NCBI RefSeq assembly: GCF_910592395.1 | Contig: NC_088313.1 | Location: 6,140,501 to 6,204,500, forward strand | Origin: Lineus longissimus | Lineage: Eukaryota > Nemertea > Pilidiophora > Heteronemertea > Lineidae | Direction of reading: 5' to 3' | Length of the DNA: 64,000 nucleotides | Shown: positions 55,352 through 64,000 of the stretch, one piece after another | How the letters are laid out: the number at the start of each line of letters is the position of its first letter | Numbering within the stretch: the stretch's first letter is position 1 | Program-made: the position numbers and the translations under genes | Notes under the pieces: generated by a model | Told to the model about the DNA's origin: nothing | What the model saw: only the letters and a program-made list of their open reading frames with translations | The model's database searches: none

Positions 55352-56656
55352 AGGGTGTACACTAGTAAAATATTAGCAACATTTTACCAACATTTTACCA
55401 ACATTTTTACAACAATTTTGCAACAAGCTCTTCAAGGCCCTGTGTTCACTAGCAACAAAATTGCAACAAATTAGCAACATTTTTACGACATGTTGGTTAA
55501 TTGTTGCAAACTTTTTAGTGGGAACAAAGGGAAATAGGTATTTTGGAGGGAAAATGGATGATTCCAAGGAGAGAAGATGTGTTTTGAGTGCTTCTGCAGC
55601 AATTTTAGCTGTCATTGTTGAGAGACGGAAGAGGCGGCGAAATAACCAAAGAGAATATGGACCAGGCCCTGGATCAAAATGAGGGTGGATGATGGGGCAT
55701 ACCACTGCCTGTTAAGGCCGCGTATCCATAGGGTATGCCCTTGTGTAGTGTGACGTTATGGCGTAACAGCCTTGTGACCTGGCACTATGCCCTGCGTCTC
55801 CATTGGATATTCCTTTTTGGTCATGTAGGCCTTTGTAGTCCTCATTTCGCAGCGGTCAATTGCGTTTATCCACACGCTGTCATTATTTCAGAAGACAATT
55901 TCTTATGAATATTGAAAATGAAAATACAAGTAACTTGTATTTTCACTTGCAACATCAAATTGACATGTACATGTATATAAAACCTGACTTTTAAGCAACA
56001 AATAACAGGTTCGTGCTTGTTATGATAATCATCAGTTTCGGGGTCCCAGAGTAGTTCCCGTTGATGAACCTCTTGAATTAATTTCGCCTCAGACATTGCT
56101 TCCATGTTGTTCACTCGCAAAAGAATGGACATGTTCAATCCCAATATGGGCCTATATTCCCAATCCACAGTGCATATATGCCCGCAATGTGACACGGCAT
56201 AACCTATGGGAACGATCAATAACACCAACGAAGGTTCATTGTCCGTGTGGCGCGCCAGGCGGTAAAAAGGGAATGTTGTGCAGGGCACGGAACAGCCTAT
56301 GGATACGCAGCCTAAAGGAGTTGCGGCTGACTGACAAGCCGTCATACAAAAACTTCTAGAAAAGGTTTCATCACCCTACGAAGCAAGACACTCACTTGAG
56401 AGTTGCTATACCTGCTTCTTGTTCAAGTCACATGAACTCCGGTAGATCACATGACGCAAATCCTATTTCTGATTGGCTGAAGAGTTTGCAACATTTTTAC
56501 AACATGCAACAAAGAATTGCATTGCATTTAATTTGCAACAATTTTACAACATGTTGTAAGACGCGTTTTGCTCTGTACACACTACGCAACATTTTTGCAA
56601 CATTTGTTGCAACTGGAAATGTAAAAATGTTGCTAATATTTTACTAGTGTACACAG
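55352..56656 (+). mobile_element. Harbinger-like deletion derivative inside copy B
   Basis: Matches 35981-36715 of copy A with the same GTGTACACTAGTAAAATAT ends and transposase N-terminal remnant. It is enlarged by the nested 597-bp element at 55716-56312. Confidence 0.6.
55716..56312 (-). mobile_element. 597-bp Harbinger-type element with a MADF-like exon remnant
   Basis: Inverted ends GGCCGCGTATCCATAGG and GGCTGCGTATCCATAGG are flanked by TAA (55713-55715 and 56313-56315). Copy A has a single TAA at this site, proving insertion with a 3-bp duplication. On the minus strand a frame includes MSEAKLIQEVHQRELLWDPE followed by TDDYHNK, the start of a MADF/Myb-like domain as found in Harbinger partner proteins. 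It is a deletion derivative that kept this exon. Confidence 0.75.
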
Positions 56657-57270
56657 GCCTTTAGGCAATAATAGAGTTGGGTAGAGCATTTTGTTAATGT
56701 TACCCTTTTAGTTAGGGAAACTGGTGCCTTCTGCATTAGGTGGACCCCACTTACTCATCTGTCAGACCGGCCTCACACGTCGGCAGTAGAGTTTAAGGTC
56801 CAGTCTGCGAGATTTACCCATTTCTACCCAGCCAAAAGCGGGTGATTGGGCTAGTCTCTCCATGTGATTCAATTCGCATGGATTCTTGTGTCCCGGTGCT
56901 GAAAGGATCCCTCCACAAGGGCAGACTACATCCGGTGGCACTGAAGTATGGAAGAAAGACAGAAGACGACCAATTTGCGAAAAGGATCATCATCATCATC
57001 ATCATGGTAACAGCTGAGGATGAATCATGTTGCTGTGTGTAGAATTGATGGTCCAATATAGGTTAGGTTATCTGTTTGCGCACACATTGCAAGGGTGGAG
57101 CTTGCTTGAAGTAGATTGCGCCAGTCTACCGTAATTCACTGTTACACATCCAGAAGCTAATATCCTCAGGCTTTGAGTCCTTAGTTTAGTAGAGTTTGAT
57201 GAGTAATGTAATATATACGAACAACGCAGCAACAACTCAGCTGAGCGCCAGGCCCTTGGGCCTCTTGTTC

Positions 57271-58197
57271 ACTGTCATCAACATAATAGATTGATGTCGC
57301 CCCGGGAAAAACTTGCCCTGAAGTGTAAAAATGTGTTGGTATATTAACGTTCTTTAGCCAGCTATGGACTAACAACCTTTTTATTTCAAAACTGAAATGC
57401 GCAAGCATTACAAATTGTCAACCTACACATACATGTAGATGGACACATCAAAGTATTATTATCTCCTTTTTCTCTGCAAAGAATTGCGTCAGAAGTTGGG
57501 ATCGTCGGCATTATTAGTGAGGTTTCGCAAACTAACGAACTACCATCAGACATGTCGGACTCCCTCACGCCCATCACTATGCAGATACACGTGCTATAGA
57601 CATGACAGAGGAGCAAAAGGGATAGGCCTACGGCATGTACGGTACATTACCATATGTTTAGGTATAGGTCATTCGTGGTCGATGGGCATTTTTTCCCGGT
57701 CCCCCATCCCCCCCCCGCTGGCCATAAAAGTCGCAATAATAATGACTGCGTCCCAGTAAAGGACTATAGACCATAACCAGTGCCACTGGTACCAGCTCTT
57801 CTTCTGCCAGATACAGGACACCGGTATATGCACAGTTTTAGTTCCATACCGCATACTCCACTATTGGACATGTTGGATCAGACAAATAGGATAACGCAAT
57901 GTCAACACTACTGCTGATCATGGGTCATTGTGCAATGCCGCCTGGCTGGGTTGTCCAATGGGCGGCATTCTGAAACCGCGGATATCCGGCGGAGAAAATC
58001 ACCCAATATCCGTGAATAGCATCCCGCGAAGTTACTATTTATAGCCATCGATATTGCGGTGCCGAGCCCAGTATCCCGGATGTCGGACATTATTTTTGTT
58101 TGGATGCAGCTAAATGCACTGCAGGCTCGCGCTGATCGTCGAATAAAGTAATATTTCTTGCAATTTACCCTTCGCAATATCGTCAGGGATACACGGA
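57271..58197. other. non-coding, upstream of THAP exon
   Basis: No coding frame trusted; a C-tract lies near 57706-57717. It may include the 5' end of the THAP-bearing transposon, but I could not define TIRs. Confidence 0.4.
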
Positions 58198-58473
58198 ATG
58201 GTAACTACGAAACATTGCTGCTACGGCAGATGTAATAGTGACTCGAGATATGCAGATAGGCCAGATATGGAAGGGGTTAGATTCATCACATTCCCGAAAC
58301 AAATTATGAATCCAGAAAAGTGTAATAGGTGGGCAAGACTGTGTGGTCGTGTGGGGTTAGATCATACTCGTGTGAAAAAGGATACATACATCTGTACAAA
58401 ACATTTCATCGGCAATGCAGGTCCAACACCGGAGCATCCATATCCTGTTCCTGCGCTTGCTTCTCCAGAAGAG
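58198..58473 (+). CDS. THAP-domain exon, probable N-terminus of an ISL2EU-type transposase
   Basis: The ATG at 58198 opens 92 codons ending at donor GTAAGC in phase 0. The THAP zinc-finger pattern is complete: CCYGRC near the start, RFITFP, CNRWARLCGR with the conserved Trp, and YICTKHF as the C-x2-H pair. THAP domains bind DNA and occur at the N-terminus of several transposases and host factors. No DDE exon follows before the assembly gap at 59400, so the catalytic part may be in the gap or lost. The YqaJ-type gene facing it fits the two-gene ISL2EU layout. Confidence 0.75.
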
Positions 58474-59399
58474 GTAAGCAAAACCATTGTGAATAACCAA
58501 TCGATATCTACGTACTATGCATGCATGTGTACTCATATGTATGTCACTATGTGTATTGCATGTACTGGGGCTAGAACAATTAACACTGACAACAGTTTTA
58601 AAACAACTTTAACAAGATGACATTGTAAATGTCTGATGGTTCCCGATGTGCTGAATGTTCGACCTTGCCCTTGACGTTTGACCTTCAAAGCATCACAGAA
58701 GATATAGATTGGCATGTTGTTCCCGTGTCATAGACTAAACAGTTGAAATATCAGTGGTTTCATTGGCAGGTGATTTGACCTTGACCTTGACCTCTGACCT
58801 TCAAGGTCATTGCATAACCTGAATGGGCAACCTCAATAACCTGGGCATAGGTGAAGGTTCAATGACTCTACTCCTCCCACAGACCGAGATAGTTCAAATT
58901 ATCAAAATTGATATATGAAAATCTCATGATATCTTAATGATCCAAATGCCTGACACTGTACATTTTCATGTCATTTAACTCTTTGGTAACTACACATTAC
59001 CTAGACTTGGTTGCACATTGCTAACTTACTCAGATGTCAAGATATCTCAAAATATCAAATTCGATATATCAATATCACCATGACCCTGATAACTGAGATT
59101 GAATTTGATGCACTCATTGAAATCAGGCACATCAATAACCTAGGGTAGACCTTGTTTCCAAACTTCTAACTTGAATAGGGACAGAGATATTCGCATCTGA
59201 AAAGTGTGACAGACAAAATCTCACATCTCAAAATGTCAATTTCACCATGATCCCCGTGTCGTAAGTTGACAATGATGGGCTCATTAGATTGCTAGTGTCC
59301 ACAAACCTAGGGGTAGGAACTGTTTCTAGACCTCTAACCCTCATTTTAACTGAGCTGTGACAGTCATAAGACTGGACAGACACACACACACACAGACAG
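58474..59399. other. non-coding, rich in GACCTTGACC motifs
   Basis: Contains GACCTTGACCTTGACCTCTG and TTCAAGGTCA-type repeats shared with the Helentron-like families, and a short (CA)n run ending at the gap. No exon was found that would continue the THAP frame. Confidence 0.5.
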
Positions 59400-59499
59400 N
59401 NNNNNNNNNNNNNNNNNNNNNNNNNNNNNNNNNNNNNNNNNNNNNNNNNNNNNNNNNNNNNNNNNNNNNNNNNNNNNNNNNNNNNNNNNNNNNNNNNNN
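59400..59499. other. assembly gap, 100 N
   Basis: Exactly 100 unknown bases, the usual placeholder for a gap of unknown size. It separates the THAP exon from the YqaJ-type gene. Confidence 0.99.
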
Positions 59500-59638
59500 A
59501 ATATAACTCTGAATAGTTTTACACATTCAATTACATGTATTCTTCACCATAGTGGATTCTTTGGGCGTCCTCAAACTGGCACTCAGCATTTGGAGAATGT
59601 GGGTTGTCGCATTCTGGGCAGCAGGTTGCATCACTGTC

Positions 59639-61349
59639 TCAGTTAAAGTTGAGGATGGAGCAACCAGATGAGGGCTCGTGTGGTTTTCCACAATCTGGAG
59701 AGCAGGTTACGTTACTGTCCCAGTTTCTTTCCTGGTGGTCGACAATGGAATCGGGATAACAAGAGGTCGAACTGTCCTGGTCGGATTCAATTTTACTTCC
59801 CTCGCTGCTGTGCCAGAACCACAACGCGTTGCAAGAAGGACATCTGCCGGATGGGAAAGTGGCTGACTTTTCTGATGAAACTGAAATGTCATCCTCATGA
59901 TCATCGTGATCATCATCTGGCATGTCTGTGTTAACCGGGCAATACACACATCTGGAACAGCAAGGAAGGATTTTACTAATAAACCACAACTTCGGCAAAT
60001 CCAAAGTTTATTCTACAGAAAAAATGGCGAAAGCCATACACTACATTACAGTGTATACATACATACCAATAATCAATAACTACTAGAGCAGTACAGCAAA
60101 GTCTCAAGTTCCCTACCACAGAGGACAACTTCACAATGACGTCTCCTGACTGACTCTACAGTACCTAAATCACAACAACAAAGTAGCTACTCATAGTGGC
60201 TCCTAACCTGCTTTACAGTAGCAGACACACTCACAGGGGACCTGCCTCAAGAAACAATTTAATGCAGCTGACAGTGGAACGGACACTGCCAGCCACAGAG
60301 TACCTCTAAGACATACTCCTCCCTAGATTGGTGGAGTGAGGATTGGCCGGGGGCTCCATCTGAACGCAGAGAGTATGAGGTCCCCCGCTGTAGCTCAACC
60401 ATATCACTCAGATAAGCAGGCGCAAGTCCATTGAGTGCCTTGTATGTGAGTAGAAGTATCTTGAACTCTATTCGGGCCTTGACTGGGAGCCAATGGAGTC
60501 GCCTGATTATCGGAGTGATATGATCAAACTTAGGGACAAGGCAGACCACCCTTGCAGCAGCATTGAGAATGAGCTGCAACCTACTCGTCTGATGTTCAGT
60601 TATACCATACAGCAGAGAGTTCCATGACTTTCAGCTGGAATTGTACCTAATAGTAATATTGGTGTGACTTTCTCAGGAGGAGCTTTCCATCATCATTTAG
60701 CTTAAAACATGCTGAATTTAGTTTTTGCTTTTGAATCCGGCCATTATTAAGTGCTGATCTCAAGTCTTTTGGTGCATGGGACTGAAGTAACTTCAATGTT
60801 TTTATTTCTAGAAGCCCATCGGGATGGGTTTCTGATGGGTCATAGACTAGCCCATCCGGGCTACAACCAAGTTCTGGTTATAGCATTGTTCACCCAGAAT
60901 CTAGTGTCTTCCACTCTGTATCCTGGAATGAATCCAAGTTTGACTTTCAAATATTGTTCTCTTGCTGGACCTTCTTTCTCCAAACCTTGCTGCATCCAGA
61001 AACTGGAGTAACCTTTTTTAAACCAGAGTTTCTCTCGAACAAATACTATGTGTTTTTCAGAAAGTTCGCCTAGTTGCAGGCTTTTACCAAGAGAGTATTG
61101 AGCTTTAGCAACTGATGCAGTCAGCCTGAATCGACGCTGCTGGTTCCAGACTGCCGACTCGCTTTGTCGTCGACTTCCTTGTACCATACATACCCTGGTC
61201 GTACCTGAGCTAGGGATGACACAGTTGTCTTTTAATTGCCACACCAGATTGTGAAGTGTTTGTTTTCGGGAGTCAGTCAGCTTGTAGTCTTGGTATGTGT
61301 GTGTCAACAAAGTACTCCACATGCTGCAAGACTCACCTTGACTCCCCAT
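59639..61349 (-). pseudogene. YqaJ-type nuclease gene, broken
   Basis: From 61349 the minus strand encodes ESAVWNQQRRFRLTASVAKA, a conserved YqaJ start, and LEKEGPAREQYLK. After a frameshift near 60865 it reads SPDGLVYD, GLLEIKTL and HQYYY-stop-VQFQL. These are the D ... E-x-K and Q-rich motifs of lambda-exonuclease/YqaJ nucleases, with a TAG inside the last. A LINE fragment then interrupts (60632 to about 60070). A Cys-rich frame resumes at 60004-59639 (FISKILPCCSRC, RCPSCNALWFW), which may be the C-terminus. YqaJ proteins are known second proteins of ISL2EU transposons. The stop and shift make this copy inactive. Confidence 0.75.
60244..60632 (-). mobile_element. CR1/L2-like LINE RT C-terminal fragment
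   Basis: The minus strand reads WNSLLYGITEHQTSRLQLIL, NAAARVV, HITPIIRRLHWLPVKARIEF and KILLLTYKALNGLAPAYLSD, the conserved C-terminal part of CR1/L2-type reverse transcriptases. A frameshift follows toward the end. The 3' untranslated part probably extends to about 60070. It lies inside the YqaJ-type gene. Confidence 0.85.
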
Positions 61350-62373
61350 ACCTAGATTTTTGAGAAATATGTTGACACTTTCACTGGTGATATTTCTTAG
61401 GTGAGTTGGTCGGGGATCATATGTTATTGTATTAAGACGATATTCTGACTGTGCCTTGTGTAACAGGAAAGGGCCACCCGCAATGAAATGGAACGAACTT
61501 AAATGAAAGAATAACCGGATTCACTTCACCTCTGGCGGTGTTTATTTTACTCGAAAGCCTGATACTAAAAGCGATCTAGGTATATACAAGTAGGGAGATG
61601 CACAGACAAATTATCAACTTACGACTGTCCTAGACCGGTACCCGACGATGACATTGGTCCAAAACCGGTGATTAAACGGGTGTACGATATATGATGATAA
61701 ATGAATATTATAAGTATAGCCGATCCTTTCCCTTGTGCTATTCCAACGTGGTCTGACTCACCGCATACTTGACTCTCCGTTATTCCCCCTCAAGACAAAG
61801 AAACGGAAGGCTTATCCCCTCGCCCCCTGACCCTCAGGTGTAAGATGCCCTTCGGCGATGCTGGGAATTGCATGTTTAAGTATATAGAGTGTAGTATAAA
61901 AAGGATGCCTGACCAGGCAAAAAGTAACACGAGAACCAGTCTCGCCACACACAGGTATGTCAGGGGAAGGGATGGTCTTACAATTATGGCAACTTCGCCG
62001 ACAAACAATGTATCACATAAAAGCTATGCGGTACATGGTACAAAAGACTGAATATCAACATGTTAAAGTTTGCCGACCATACACCGTGCCCCTAAGGAAT
62101 AAAAGGTATTTTAATGCCATGAATATTAATGAGTGACAGAGCTGTTTACGTCACGTGATGAAGATGGCCGGTCATGCCAAAAGCTCGGAGATATGACGTG
62201 AATAAAGGATAATTTTGGGATCTTGAAGCCGTGTAGAACTATTCCAATACGTTGGGTTAATTCTACAACATCAGAGGATCATATCACCCGAAAACTGGGG
62301 CCGGACACGGTATACTCTCGACAGGATAAGAAGCGGAAGCGCGAGTCCCGATCCAAAAGAAAGTAAAGCTAAA
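61350..62373. other. non-coding, nothing recognised
   Basis: No coding frame or repeat that I can defend; ends with AAA directly before the second Spy-type copy. Confidence 0.4.
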
Positions 62374-64000
62374 GGGCCTGTTCACTTTCGTTTTAAGACG
62401 TTAAGAAATAGGGTCGTTATGATCACCCTGAATGTTATGTCATTACTAGGCCTATAAGGTGATTACATGACCATCTTAGTGAAGTTCGAGTCAGACTGCC
62501 CCATTTCCTCTCTGGGGGTGAAAGGTGTTGTTACCCTTTATAAATTGGTTATGCATTGTTGATTGAGATTACTTGTGGTTGCGTAATGTGCCTTTAGGCC
62601 TACTCTCTGGAGAATGTAACACTTTTCCGGATCATAGGGTCTTTTGGAAGGGAGGATTTTATCAATAATAGGTGCTGAGCTATTCAAAGACAGCACCTGC
62701 TTTGTATTCTGTCATTCAGACAATAGAGCTGTGCATGAATGAGAACAATCTATTCAACAGATGAGTTTCTGCAGGGACCCTGTCCATGAAAATATTGTCT
62801 AATGTCTAGTGTTTGAATAGGGTCAAGGAAACCATAAGATGTTACATCATCATTCCTAATAGTTCCTTTTGTCAAGATTCCAGCATGCTTTCTACCATCA
62901 GAACACATTAGACGTTTGTGCATTGAATGAAGACTGCCAGCTTTAGACATGGTGCTCCATGTATGTGAAGGTTGTGGGGCATTGATACATGAGAGTGGAC
63001 AGCGAATTTCGAATCTACAAAGACATCTTCGGCATTACTGCATAAATAGAGATTTGTTTGTAAGTATTATCCTCCGAACTATGTGAACCAATGCATTTCG
63101 AACATCGTCGATTTCCCGATTTGAGCAGCTTTGCCATCCTGTTGGTGAGGGTTTTGTATAGACCTCTTGCCTTTGTCCGATAAAGGGGCTGATGGAGGGG
63201 GGGGGGGGGGCTAATTCTAATGTCGTTTATACATTGTGAATCCCTATATCTTAAAATCTACTGGACCGATTTTCACCAAACTTTTTCTGCTTGTAGACAT
63301 GATAAACATTCTACAGAGATTTGTAAAAAAATGGTATGTTGCTGATCTAGACTTTCAGTAAAATGTTTGGCGAAAATCGGCCAAGTTGATTTTGAGATAC
63401 AGGGATTCACAATTCATGAAGCCATTAGAATTTACCCCCGGCCAATCGGCCCCTGAGTCAGACTAAGGCAAGAGGTCTATTCATTGAAGAGGGTGTGTAC
63501 ATACGACCCAGGCCAACAGGTGGCCATTGTCAAATTCGGGAAAGCCACCATGTTTGAAAATCCTCTGGAGTACTGTAAACCTCTTAAATGTTTTTCTCGT
63601 TAAACGCAAAAATACAAGTAAAAGGCACGAAATTGTATTACTCTTATCATGCATTTTTAGATTGCCATAGGAGACATTTGATTAAAGGGTGAAATACGGT
63701 CATCAAGTCACTAGCGAAAATAAGGGGGTTTACAGTATCTCCACTAGTTTAGAAAGGGCTGCCAATCCAGCAATATGGGCCAGGGTGAAAACCAAAAAAA
63801 ATGTACATGAAATGTGCATAGGGCTTCCTCTGATGAGGATGCTGTGTACATTGTAAATGGGCTTTACAACTTGGAATAGTGATTGTTTATAAAAAGTGAA
63901 AACTACCAAAAACGTTCATAGATTCTTAGAAATACCATTACCGGGTGTACTGCTTTTTTGTTAGGTTGTGTTTCTGATAACAAAACTAAAAAATATAGCG
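62374..64000 (+). mobile_element. second Spy-type copy, left arm, cut by window end
   Basis: Begins GGGCCTGTTCACTTTCGTTT directly after AAA (62371-62373). It is the reverse complement of about 12795 to 11170 of the first copy, almost identical by eye, including both intronic MITEs (63159-63479 and 63571-63737). In this orientation the transposase and USP-like ORF should lie to the right of the window. Confidence 0.88.
62949..63059 (+). CDS. zinc-finger first exon of Spy transposase, copy 2
   Basis: ATG at 62949 opens 37 codons with CEGCG and QRHLRHYC (a C2H2-type finger) and ends at donor GTAAGT (63060). It matches exon 1 of copy 1 (12220-12110). The remaining exon is outside the window. Conservation of the frame and splice site in both copies supports the exon model. 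Confidence 0.7.

Larger units (their letters stand above)
53891..57270 (+). mobile_element. composite Helentron-like repeat, copy B
   Basis: Same ends as copy A: TTTTTTAGCTCAGCTGA hairpin and (GTCT)n at about 53946-53995 on the left, and the AGGCCCTTGGGCCT hairpin with CTTGTTC on the right. It lacks the 2.1-kb insert of copy A (empty site near 55022) but has its own insert at 55716-56312. The shared parts are nearly identical by eye, so the two copies separated recently. Confidence 0.6.

Noticed and set aside
61845-62051. 68-residue plus-strand frame near 62 kb
   Set aside because: Short, no motif, no splice context; treated as chance.
1-64000. CRISPR array, operon or prokaryotic origin
   Set aside because: No spaced identical repeats of CRISPR type, no ribosome-binding sites, and introns and eukaryotic transposons throughout.
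1-64000. tRNA or rRNA genes
   Set aside because: I looked for A-box/B-box and rRNA-like stretches and saw none convincing; a tRNAscan-SE and Infernal run would settle it.

Overview
The window is eukaryotic nuclear DNA, most likely from a marine invertebrate, with a lophotrochozoan (mollusc, brachiopod or similar) or cephalochordate as first guess. The evidence is introns with GT/AG ends, no operons, many families of cut-and-paste transposons, Penelope-like and LINE fragments, and the AGCTCA-hairpin repeats common in such genomes. A run of exactly 100 N (59400-59499) marks a scaffold gap. Species assignment is inference. Almost everything recognisable is mobile DNA, much of it nested; host-like coding sequence is limited to two broken genes.

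Layout. 0.6-1.5 kb: a decayed gene fragment. 2.9-15.5 kb: a Ty3/gypsy LTR retrotransposon (minus strand, 115-bp LTRs, 5-bp TSD GCCAT). Its RNase H region is split by a 7.7-kb DNA transposon at 5066-12795. That insert lies exactly between AAA and TTT with no target duplication, which matches the published Spy group. It carries a spliced zinc-finger/DDE transposase and, joined by an ATGA stop-start overlap, a ubiquitin-specific-protease-like ORF. The left arm of a second copy of the same family (62374-64000) runs off the right edge. This element is my main candidate for an undescribed system.

15.5-27.7 kb: AT-rich DNA, a Helentron-like repeat with a (GTC)n tract, a 5'-truncated Penelope-like element with RT and GIY-YIG domains, a fossil of a second Penelope lineage, a full-length two-gene Harbinger element with one nonsense codon, and a LINE 3' end. 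28.0-38.3 kb: a four-exon minus-strand gene with a C-C-H-H (FAR1/WRKY-GCM1-like) zinc cluster. All its exon phases agree, but its last exon is split by a Tc1-like transposon, which itself holds a pogo-like MITE; its second intron holds a 4.9-kb composite repeat.

38.6-42.6 kb: an intact-looking piggyBac element flanked by TTAA. 43.6-47.9 kb: an integrase-like (rve) transposase gene split by a second Harbinger element. 48.7-50.0 kb: tandem repeats and a fold-back element with minisatellite arms. 50.3-53.0 kb: a minus-strand Ig/protein-kinase gene or pseudogene with a stop and a frameshift just at the kinase glycine loop. 53.9-57.3 kb: a second copy of the composite repeat with its own nested Harbinger-type insert. 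58.2-61.4 kb: a THAP-domain exon facing a YqaJ-type nuclease pseudogene that is broken by a LINE fragment, fitting an ISL2EU-type transposon whose transposase part may lie in the gap.
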